Assembly: GCA_003242115.1 (NCBI GenBank)
Contig: QBMP01000246.1
Coordinates: 1 to 6,724, forward strand
Direction: 5' to 3'
Source: Phormidesmis priestleyi
GTDB taxonomy: Bacteria > Cyanobacteriota > Cyanobacteriia > Phormidesmidales > Phormidesmidaceae
DNA length: 6,724 bases
Both the position numbers and the translations under genes were made by a program. Of the stretch, positions 1 through 5,013 are shown piece after piece (position 1 is the first letter of the stretch; every line of letters begins with the position of its first letter). A model generated the notes under the pieces. That model did no database searches and had not been told where the DNA came from. It was given only the letters and a program-made list of their open reading frames with translations.

Positions 1-157
1 GTTCATCGAGATCGCTAAAAACTTGGATGGCCTCAGCGCCTGCTTTAAAGGCAGCGGCCATCGTGGTGGTGGCTCTGAGAACGTCAATGGCAATAGCACA
101 GGCGGGCAGTTTATCTGCCGGAACTTCTTCGGGTGTGTGATAGACAGATATTTTCAC
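1..157 (-). CDS. comB: ComB-like 2-phosphosulfolactate phosphatase family protein, N-terminal part only
   Basis: This is the first 52 codons of a minus-strand gene that runs off the left edge. The product begins [13 protein letters not shown] and continues through [16 protein letters not shown] (about residues 21-36) to [12 protein letters not shown]. The IDVLRATTT block and the AxAIxVFSDLDE block are the N-terminal signatures of the ComB family, Mg2+-dependent acid phosphatases. The founding archaeal enzyme hydrolyses 2-phosphosulfolactate in coenzyme M synthesis. Cyanobacteria are not known to make coenzyme M, so the substrate here is uncertain. I chose the GTG at 155-157 because the MKxxVYHTPE-type beginning is usual for these proteins. 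A TTG at 215-217 is the only other in-frame start candidate seen before a stop at 218-220. No clear Shine-Dalgarno sequence precedes the GTG. The gene lies downstream of tRNA-Ser on the same strand. The family call is fairly sure; the activity is not. Confidence 0.82.
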   Translation of the reverse strand, partial: MKISVYHTPEEVPADKLPACAIAIDVLRATTTMAAAFKAGAEAIQVFSDLDE

Positions 158-213
158 TGGATTTCTGGCCTGCGCAGGTTCTATTTCGCTTTTAGTTTTG
201 CATTGTACGGAAG

Positions 214-292
214 CAATCAGACTGGCAATAGCAACATCTAAATGAATGTTAGCTATTGAAAAATATCGATCAGTCGATCATAAGTCTGATTG
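214..292 (-). repeat. Nested inverted repeats in the tRNA-Ser/comB spacer (possible structured leader RNA)
   Basis: The outer arms are perfect 10-base complements: CAATCAGACT at 214-223 and AGTCTGATTG at 283-292. Inside them is a 12-base-pair stem with one bulged base. CAATAGCAACAT (226-237) pairs with ATGTT (246-250) and GCTATTG (252-258), with A251 bulged and an 8-base loop at 238-245. A transcript of either strand could fold this way. Read on the minus strand it lies between the tRNA-Ser 3' end and the comB start, so it could be part of the comB leader or a tRNA trailer. Neither strand has a T-run directly after the inner stem, so it is not a standard intrinsic terminator. ATTGAAAAA also occurs twice, at 255-263 and 289-297. 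The pairing is seen directly; any function is inference. Confidence 0.5.
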
Positions 293-297
293 AAAAA

Positions 298-382
<85 letters not shown>

Positions 383-383
383 A

Positions 384-489
384 AAGGTGATATTAAGGAC
401 GTTCACCTTAATAGGCTTGGTTATATTAGCCTAGTTTACTGACAACGTCTAGCGCTATCGTTGAGTCGTCGCTGAGTCTTTGACTGAGC
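384..489. repeat. Series of short hairpins between the metallophosphoesterase gene and tRNA-Ser
   Basis: The 124-base spacer contains several inverted repeats. TATTAAGG (391-398) and CCTTAATA (406-413) give 8 base pairs with a 7-base loop. TAGGCT (412-417) pairs with AGCCTA (428-433). CAACG (443-447) pairs with CGTTG (459-463). GCTGAGTC (471-478) pairs with GACTGAGC (482-489), with one G:G mismatch and a TTT loop. AAGGTGA (384-390) and TCACCTT (403-409) give a 7-base-pair stem that competes with the first. The last hairpin lies 18 bases past the metallophosphoesterase stop codon and could act in termination, but has no U-run. The first overlaps the probable tRNA promoter. Confidence 0.4.
390..395 (-). 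promoter_or_regulatory. Possible -10 element of tRNA-Ser
   Basis: On the minus strand, TAATAT ends seven bases before the first base of the mature tRNA, a suitable place for a -10 box. No good TTGACA-like -35 is found 16-18 bases upstream. The element overlaps the 8-base-pair inverted repeat at 391-413. Weak call. Confidence 0.25.
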
Positions 490-506
490 CACTGTGTACT
501 AGATAA

Positions 507-1403
507 CTACTTAATAACGTATAGGGCTTCTGCGGAAATTTGCTCAAAGGCTGAGTTGAGCCAAATCAGGTCAATGGATTGAACCTGGCCTTGCTGGAGG
601 GTGACAATCGAAAAGCTGCGCTGTTTGCCAGTAGGCGTTTCTTCGATGCGGGGGACGTTGGCGGCATTGAAGTAAAGGGTGCCATTGGCGTCGGCGACGA
701 CTCGTTTGCGGAGCTGATGCTCGCTGTGTTTGAGCTTGTGGTGCATGTGGCCAAAGGCGACGAGGGGAATTTGCTTGCCGGATTGCTGGGTGAGGGCTAT
801 AGCTTTGGCAAAGTCGGGATCGCCATAGTCGGCGCTTTGGTTGCCCCAGTCTTTGCCGCAGGGATCGTCTGGGCTAGCGCCTAATCCATAGGGGCCAACA
901 TGGCCGACGAAAATTAACGTGTTGTGCTCGGCTTCATCGGCGGCGGCAAGAATTAGATCTAGCGATTCATCAAAGTTTCTGACATCGAAGCGATCGCGGT
1001 AAAACTTGCCATAGCGCCATTTGGAGCCACCCCAGCTAAAGGGTCTGCCGCCAATGACGCTGAGGCCAAACTGCGGAAATTCGCGCTTGCTAAAGCCAAT
1101 GTGAGCCTCGCCCAGTAGATCCAACTGCTTTTGAACCCAGTCTTCTCGGGCGCGATCATAAGGGCAGTTTTGAATGCCTTTATTGCTTGCCGAGTAGTAG
1201 GCATCGTGGTTGCCCATGACGGCAACTTTAGGCAGGTTTACGGCAGCAACGCGCCTGACGACTTCGACGGCTTCGTTGCCATAGTCACCGACGAAGATGG
1301 CGAGATCGATCTCTAAATGCTGGAGGGCGGCGTTGTCTTCGAGTTCCCATAGATCGTGGATGTCTCCGATGACGGCAATTTTGATCGAGGGGAGAGAGGG
1401 CAT
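507..1403 (-). CDS. TIGR04168-type calcineurin-like metallophosphoesterase
   Basis: A 298-residue protein with the metal-ligand blocks of the calcineurin-like phosphoesterase fold in order: GDIH (residues 13-16), GD followed by GNE (39-44), GNHD (64-67), GH in FVGHVGP (167-168) and GHMHH (218-222). These would hold a dinuclear metal centre that hydrolyses a phosphoester; the natural substrate is unknown. The pattern, the length near 300 and the cyanobacterial setting match the family catalogued as TIGR04168. There is no signal peptide or membrane segment, so it is expected to be cytoplasmic. I chose the ATG at 1401-1403; a TTG at 1413-1415 would add MPSP and has no better ribosome binding site. 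The gene diverges from the HAD-fold gene, with about 160 bases between them. All catalytic blocks look intact. The fold is certain, the family likely, the function unknown. Confidence 0.9.
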   Translation of the reverse strand: MPSLPSIKIAVIGDIHDLWELEDNAALQHLEIDLAIFVGDYGNEAVEVVRRVAAVNLPKVAVMGNHDAYYSASNKGIQNCPYDRAREDWVQKQLDLLGEAHIGFSKREFPQFGLSVIGGRPFSWGGSKWRYGKFYRDRFDVRNFDESLDLILAAADEAEHNTLIFVGHVGPYGLGASPDDPCGKDWGNQSADYGDPDFAKAIALTQQSGKQIPLVAFGHMHHKLKHSEHQLRKRVVADANGTLYFNAANVPRIEETPTGKQRSFSIVTLQQGQVQSIDLIWLNSAFEQISAEALYVIK

Positions 1404-1548
1404 GGGAGAAGGCAAAGAAAGGGTTAGTAAAGATTGCTTCTAGATTAGCGCGGTCATAGCTGCTTAATGTCGGTTTCTAGCGAGGCGTTAGGGATGGCTA
1501 AATCAATCTAATGTTTTAGGAGTATTGGTATTTACTGAAGGCATTTTT

Positions 1549-1554
1549 GGAAGG
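1549..1554 (+). promoter_or_regulatory. Ribosome binding site that decides the HAD-fold gene start
   Basis: GGAAGG lies 10 bases before the ATG at 1565 and 7 bases before an in-frame GTG at 1562. It falls inside the reading frame that would start at TTG 1547, which argues against that longer form. Confidence 0.5.
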
Positions 1555-1564
1555 TTTGAATGTG

Positions 1565-2356
1565 ATGGCTGAGTGGATTGTGGTGACAGGGCTGGAAGGG
1601 GCGCTTTTGAATTTGGCGGATGAGGGAAGCGGGGCGGATGAGGAGCCGATGAAAAGGGCGATCGCGCAGCTAAAGGCGAAAGGGGTGCCGGTGATTGTGT
1701 TTACGGATAGCGATCGCGCTGAAGTAGAGCCGATCCGTGAGCGATTGGGGCTGGTGAGTCCGTTTATTACCGAAAGTGGCAGCGGCATTTTTACGCCTGT
1801 CAACCAAAATCCTTTTGCAGTGCTTTTGGGCGAAAAGGAGGGTGAATACTATGTAGAGGTGCTGGGCTGCCCATACGTGCAGGCGCGGGCGGGGCTGCGG
1901 GTGATGGCTAATTTGATCGCTCATCCGCTGAAGGGATTTGGCGATTTTACGGTGCCGCAGTTGGAGAAGGCAATGCAGCTTTCAGAAGCGGCGGCTCATC
2001 GGGCTAAGGATAGAGAGTTTAGTGAGCCGTTTATGACGCCCAAGGCTGTAGATGCAGCGGTGCTGAGGCAGACGGCTGAGGAAATCGGGTTTGGGCTGCT
2101 GCTAAGACGTCCTGATGCGGGGCGGTTTTCGGTGATGATGGGGCCGGAAGCTGGGTTGGAACCGGCGGTACAGCGAGTGATTGCGGTCTATCAGCAGCAG
2201 TTATCTGAAGATGAAACGCTGAAGGTGTTGGGGTTGAGCGCTCAGGCGGATGAGCTGGCGGTATTGGCGATCGCCTGTAGTTCGGCTGAGTGGACGGGGC
2301 GAGTGGTAGCGGGGCCGTTTGATTGGCTGGCGGCGGTGGCTCCTTTATTAGCGTGA
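1565..2356 (+). CDS. HAD-fold protein of mannosyl-3-phosphoglycerate phosphatase type, catalytic motifs degenerate
   Basis: A 263-residue protein resembling HAD-IIB phosphatases of the MpgP group, which remove phosphate from sugar phosphoglycerates. Family-like blocks remain: FITESGSGIFTP (67-78; usual form PFIVENGGGIFIP), GFGDFT (124-129) and AKDREFSEPF (147-156). The catalytic blocks do not. Motif I, normally DLDGT after a hydrophobic strand, reads TGLEGA (8-13), so the Asp nucleophile is Gly9 and the second Asp is Glu11. Motif II keeps Thr47 (VFTDSDRAE). The Lys of motif III, expected as GxDKGKAV, is absent from GPEAGLEPAV (193-202). Motif IV, normally GLGDSPNDLPML, reads GLSAQADELAVL (223-234). 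The frame is open throughout, so this is not a decayed gene. I infer a protein that kept the fold but probably lost phosphatase activity, perhaps binding a sugar phosphate or regulating a partner. Starts at TTG 1547 and GTG 1562 are possible; the ATG follows GGAAGG. Confidence 0.78.
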   Translation: MAEWIVVTGLEGALLNLADEGSGADEEPMKRAIAQLKAKGVPVIVFTDSDRAEVEPIRERLGLVSPFITESGSGIFTPVNQNPFAVLLGEKEGEYYVEVLGCPYVQARAGLRVMANLIAHPLKGFGDFTVPQLEKAMQLSEAAAHRAKDREFSEPFMTPKAVDAAVLRQTAEEIGFGLLLRRPDAGRFSVMMGPEAGLEPAVQRVIAVYQQQLSEDETLKVLGLSAQADELAVLAIACSSAEWTGRVVAGPFDWLAAVAPLLA

Positions 2357-2368
2357 GATTAGCGTGAG
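2347..2368 (+). repeat. Tandem 11-base duplication across a stop codon
   Basis: ATTAGCGTGAG occurs twice without a gap, at 2347-2357 and 2358-2368. The first copy contains the TGA stop of the HAD-fold gene (2354-2356). It looks like a recent slippage duplication that leaves the protein unchanged. Confidence 0.75.
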
Positions 2369-2394
2369 TGAGTTGAGAGCGATCTCGCTAAGGG

Positions 2395-2423
2395 TATGAA
2401 ATTTTGGTGATATTGACTATAAT
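2395..2423 (+). promoter_or_regulatory. Probable nadA promoter
   Basis: A perfect -10 hexamer TATAAT lies at 2418-2423, which would place transcription start near 2430 and give a leader of about 40 bases. The -35 position at 17-base spacing (2395-2400, TATGAA) is a poor match. Just upstream is the inverted repeat AGCGA-TC-TCGCT (2378-2389), which could be an operator or merely a decayed HIP1-like site. Confidence 0.45.
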
Positions 2424-2455
2424 TAAATCTCAGGAACTGGTAATTTACAACATTT

Positions 2456-2462
2456 AGAGAGG
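2456..2462 (+). promoter_or_regulatory. nadA ribosome binding site
   Basis: AGAGAGG is followed by a 7-base gap and then GTG at 2470. It supports this GTG as the start and rules against the GTG four bases earlier, which is out of frame. Confidence 0.7.
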
Positions 2463-2469
2463 ACTGTGC

Positions 2470-3438
2470 GTGTTCGTTACTGCTAGTGCGCCTACGTCAA
2501 AAACGGCGTTGCCTAAAGACCTTTTTGGGGCGATTGAGATGCTGAAAAAAGACCTGAATGCGGTCGTTTTAGCCCATTATTACCAGGATCCAGATATTCA
2601 AGATGTGGCTGACTATATTGGAGATTCTTTAGGCTTATCGCAGCAGGCAGCAAGTACTGATGCGGACGTGATTGTGTTTGCGGGTGTGCACTTTATGGCA
2701 GAAACTGCCAAAATTCTGAACCCTAATAAGCTAGTGCTGCTGCCGGATTTGGCGGCGGGCTGTTCGCTGGCCGATAGCTGCTTGCCCGATGATTTTGCCA
2801 AATTTAAGGCGGCGCATCCGGATCACGTAGTGATTTCGTATATCAATTGCACGGCTGAAATTAAAGCGATGAGTGACATCATTTGCACTAGCTCTAATGC
2901 CGTAAAGCTGGTGAATCAACTGCCCGCTGAGCAAAAAATTATTTTTGCGCCTGATCGAAATTTAGGACGCTATGTGATGGCGCAAACGGGACGCGAGATG
3001 GTGCTGTGGCAGGGGAGCTGCATTGTGCATGAGACGTTTTCGGAAAAGAAGCTGCTACAGCTAAAAATGGAATACCCGGATGCGGAGATTGTGGCGCACC
3101 CTGAGTGTGAGGCAGGGGTGCTGCGTCATGCGGACTTTATCGGCTCGACAACGGCTTTGCTGACCTATGTGCAGATCAGTGTTTGCGATCGCTTCATCAT
3201 TGCCACCGAACCCGGCATCATTCATCAAATGCAAAAGCAACTGCCCCAAAAGCACTTTATTCCCGCGCCACCAGAGGCCAACTGTGCCTGCAATGAGTGC
3301 CCTTACATGCGGCTAAATACACTAGAAAAGCTGTACTGGGCGATGCAGAGCAAAACGCCAGCGGTGACGATTCCGTCAGAAATTCAGCAGCGCGCTTTGG
3401 CCCCGATTCAGCGAATGCTGGAGATGAGCGCGCGGTAG
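2470..3438 (+). CDS. nadA: Quinolinate synthase NadA
   Basis: A 322-residue quinolinate synthase, which condenses iminoaspartate with dihydroxyacetone phosphate to quinolinate in de novo NAD synthesis in the cytoplasm. Diagnostic blocks appear in order: AHYYQ (35-39), GDSLGLS (51-57), [12 protein letters not shown] (72-83), [13 protein letters not shown] (92-104), [10 protein letters not shown] (124-133), HPEC (210-213) and [10 protein letters not shown] (271-280). From comparison with characterised NadA proteins, the three cysteine ligands of the oxygen-sensitive [4Fe-4S] cluster should be Cys98, Cys213 and Cys277. Length is normal and no key residue is missing. The GTG start is backed by AGAGAGG seven bases upstream. 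It follows the HAD-fold gene after 113 bases and appears to have its own TATAAT-type promoter, so co-transcription is optional. Its partners NadB and NadC are not in the window. It converges on the TerB gene with 57 bases between stops; no clear terminator is seen there. Confidence 0.98.
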   Translation: MFVTASAPTSKTALPKDLFGAIEMLKKDLNAVVLAHYYQDPDIQDVADYIGDSLGLSQQAASTDADVIVFAGVHFMAETAKILNPNKLVLLPDLAAGCSLADSCLPDDFAKFKAAHPDHVVISYINCTAEIKAMSDIICTSSNAVKLVNQLPAEQKIIFAPDRNLGRYVMAQTGREMVLWQGSCIVHETFSEKKLLQLKMEYPDAEIVAHPECEAGVLRHADFIGSTTALLTYVQISVCDRFIIATEPGIIHQMQKQLPQKHFIPAPPEANCACNECPYMRLNTLEKLYWAMQSKTPAVTIPSEIQQRALAPIQRMLEMSAR

Positions 3439-3495
3439 GAGATGCGCGGACAAGGAAATCTTGAGCAGTCTTTGGCAGCTTTTAGAATTTTATGT

Positions 3496-3975
3496 TCATA
3501 AAACGAAGTGCTCACGCAGCTTGAAAGCCAGCATATCAATCACATTTTTGTGACCTGGATTCAGGGCGGCAGTGGCGGCTTTTTCGATGCGCTCGACCAC
3601 ATCAGCCGGAAGATTCAGCAAAGAGACCAGCGTTCGGTAAGCCTGATGCTCTTTGTCATTGATAGGGGCTTCGCTGGGGGTGCGGGTGCTGGCGCTAATG
3701 ACTTCGTAAGAAAGGCGCAGGGCAATTTCTTTTTCGGCGTTAGTCGTGAGCTGACTGACGGTTTCTTCGAGCGGGATTTCTTGCACGAAGTATTCCTGTA
3801 GCTGCTGCTTGAGATACTGTCGCTGATTGGGGTCAGTGGCAAATAGCTGACTGAAGCGATCAATCATCACCTCGACCTCTTTTTGCTCTAGGCTGTCGTC
3901 GGCCCAGGCCATTGATAGCACAACGCGCAGCAGGTTCATTTGGCCGGGAGAAATCAGCGGAGGTTGAATGTTCAT
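3496..3975 (-). CDS. TerB-domain protein (tellurite resistance TerB/DjlA-like family)
   Basis: A 159-residue, mostly helical, acidic protein without signal peptide or membrane segments. The TerB pattern is two similar halves, each with an acidic loop followed by a helix. The first is MAWADDSLEQKEVEVMIDRF (22-41). The second is INDKEHQAYRTLVSLLNLP (105-123), preceded by EKEIALRLSYEVISAS (81-96). Acidic residues D26, D27, E30, D107 and E109 sit where TerB-type domains place possible metal ligands. TerB domains occur in tellurite and stress-response proteins and in DnaJ-like cochaperones. This copy stands alone without other ter genes, so tellurite resistance should not be assumed. GAGG lies nine bases before the ATG. 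It is downstream of the Crp/Fnr gene on the same strand, with 146 bases between, enough for its own promoter. Confidence 0.75.
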   Translation of the reverse strand: MNIQPPLISPGQMNLLRVVLSMAWADDSLEQKEVEVMIDRFSQLFATDPNQRQYLKQQLQEYFVQEIPLEETVSQLTTNAEKEIALRLSYEVISASTRTPSEAPINDKEHQAYRTLVSLLNLPADVVERIEKAATAALNPGHKNVIDMLAFKLREHFVL

Positions 3976-3978
3976 TTG

Positions 3979-4053
3979 CGTTTGCCTCAGTCCAGATATT
4001 TGGGTGTAGCGCTAGAGGCAGTGCGGGGACCGGTGCGTTTTGCCCCGTTTGCC
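3979..4053 (-). repeat. CGTTTGCC repeats upstream of the TerB gene
   Basis: On the plus strand CGTTTGCC occurs at 3979-3986 and 4046-4053, with a one-base-longer variant CGTTTTGCC at 4036-4044. All three are in the TerB leader or promoter region. They could be regulator half-sites, but so short a motif may recur by chance. Confidence 0.25.
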
Positions 4054-4092
4054 TTGTCTACACTTTAGGAAAAAGACTGGGAAAGTGAGCAA

Positions 4093-4110
4093 TAAAGATC
4101 GCAATCTTTA
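4093..4110 (-). repeat. Perfect hairpin between the Crp/Fnr and TerB genes
   Basis: TAAAGAT (4093-4099) and ATCTTTA (4104-4110) form a perfect 7-base-pair stem around CGCA, starting 11 bases after the Crp/Fnr stop codon on the minus strand. The stem has only one G:C pair and is not directly followed by a U-run, though TTTTT occurs about 20 bases on. It may be a weak terminator or a regulator binding site. Confidence 0.4.
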
Positions 4111-4121
4111 CCCTAAGAGCT

Positions 4122-4832
4122 TTACCCCAATTTAGAGAGGTGTTTGAGGCTTTTCATGTCGAGTAAGCTGATGACGTCTCTATTGGCGTCGATGTTGAGC
4201 CAGCGGCGATCGCTCAATTTAGTCAAGATCTTCGACACTTCGCTGAGTTTGATGTCAGCGATCGCGGCCAAATCGCTTTCTGGAATATTAAAAATTTCGA
4301 CAGCACTGCCGCGAGGTTCGCCATATGAATCAGCGAGTCCGACCAGGGTATGCACGAGCTTGATTCCCGGCGCTTTGTTGCGCAATTGAAAGCGGGTATG
4401 GGTTTGGCGCAGGCGCTGCACCATCATTTGCAACATGCGGTGATGGAGCTGAGGATCTTTGAAGAGGGTTTGGATAAAAACCGGCGCTGGAATGCTGACC
4501 AACTCAACATTCGACAGCGCGGCGACGTCGGTAGAGCGCGGCGATTCATCCAGAACGGCCATTTCACCGAAATAGTCGCCTTTACCGAGCATTGCTAGGG
4601 TGACGTAGCCATTGCCCGACTGACAGCGCACTTTGGCCCAACCGGAGGCCACTAAATAAATGGCGTTGCCCCAGGAATCTTCCATTAGCACGGTGCGCCC
4701 TGCCGGACATTCATTAAAGGTAGAGCCTTGGTGCAGCGCCTTTAAAGTTTCAGGATTGGCGGCTTTGAAAAGGGGAAATAGCTCACTGAACGCCTCGGCG
4801 GGCATGGGGAGTGACAGGGCAGTCAGGGTCAT
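4122..4832 (-). CDS. Crp/Fnr family transcriptional regulator
   Basis: A 236-residue regulator with an N-terminal cyclic-nucleotide-binding beta-roll (about 15-125), a long dimerisation helix (about 126-153) and a C-terminal winged helix-turn-helix (about 155-225). The phosphate-binding cassette reads FGEMAVLDESPRSTDVAAL (88-106). Gly89-Glu90 and Arg99-Ser100 match the residues that contact the ribose and phosphate in E. coli CRP, so cyclic-nucleotide binding is plausible. The recognition region is IPESDLAAIADIKLSEVSKILTKL (183-206). There is no Fnr-type N-terminal cysteine cluster, so oxygen sensing by Fe-S is unlikely. The ATG at 4832 has no Shine-Dalgarno sequence; Met10 is a possible later start. 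A 16-base palindrome lies about 100 bases upstream and may be an operator. The exporter gene is 181 bases upstream and the TerB gene downstream, all on the same strand. Orthology to a named cyanobacterial Crp such as SyCRP1 cannot be settled by eye. Confidence 0.92.
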   Translation of the reverse strand: MTLTALSLPMPAEAFSELFPLFKAANPETLKALHQGSTFNECPAGRTVLMEDSWGNAIYLVASGWAKVRCQSGNGYVTLAMLGKGDYFGEMAVLDESPRSTDVAALSNVELVSIPAPVFIQTLFKDPQLHHRMLQMMVQRLRQTHTRFQLRNKAPGIKLVHTLVGLADSYGEPRGSAVEIFNIPESDLAAIADIKLSEVSKILTKLSDRRWLNIDANRDVISLLDMKSLKHLSKLG

Positions 4833-4931
4833 GGCACAAACAGTAGGAACTAAACGTGAGCAGATGAAAATGAGTGCTTAGAAAGCTTCAAGACTGACAG
4901 GCTGAAACAGATGTGCCCTAGGTTACCCAGT

Positions 4932-4947
4932 CAGCTTGAACAAGCTG
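4932..4947. promoter_or_regulatory. 16-base palindrome upstream of the Crp/Fnr gene, candidate operator
   Basis: CAGCTTG-AA-CAAGCTG is a perfect inverted repeat with 7-base arms. GCTTGAA from its left half recurs at 4956-4962, 22 bases (about two helical turns) away. It lies about 85-100 bases before the Crp/Fnr start codon. The sequence is not the E. coli CRP consensus (TGTGA-N6-TCACA). Confidence 0.4.
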
Positions 4948-5013
4948 TACTTGATGCTTGAAATTAAAAGATTGAGAGAATAAGAGACTTTGGGAGGCTT
5001 TGGGCAAAGTTTT

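Noticed and set aside
23..241. A 72-codon open frame on the plus strand at the left edge
   Set aside because: The minus strand here encodes recognisable ComB signatures ([16 protein letters not shown]); the plus-strand product has no family resemblance.
579..884. Plus-strand open frame of 101 codons opposite the metallophosphoesterase
   Set aside because: It lies wholly antisense to a gene with intact catalytic motifs and its product resembles no family; it is a shadow of codon bias.
1404..1564. Search for promoters in the divergent spacer
   Set aside because: Several AT-rich hexamers and TTCTAG repeats are present, but no -35/-10 pair with suitable spacing stands out on either strand.
2413..2446. 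TTGACT with downstream TAATTT as an alternative nadA promoter
   Set aside because: The spacing is 22 bases, too long for a normal promoter; TTGACT overlaps the better TATAAT at 2418-2423.
3439..3495. Search for a bidirectional terminator between the convergent nadA and TerB genes
   Set aside because: Only a CGCGC/GCGCG 5-base match without a T-run is visible, insufficient to call.
3540..3553. TCACA-TTTT-TGTGA palindrome resembling a CRP site
   Set aside because: The half-sites are in the wrong order and spacing (CRP sites are TGTGA-N6-TCACA), and it lies inside the TerB coding region.
4937..4952. Resemblance to a cyanobacterial LexA box (AGTAC...TGTTC) on the minus strand upstream of the Crp/Fnr gene
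   Set aside because: The gap between AGTAC and the TGTTC-type half is one base too long and the last base does not fit; the perfect CAGCTTG palindrome explains the region better.
4987..5010. ACTTTG/CAAAGT inverted repeat after the exporter stop as a terminator
   Set aside because: The stem is only 6 base pairs with a 12-base loop and no U-run; the pattern mainly reflects the repeated CTTTGGG.
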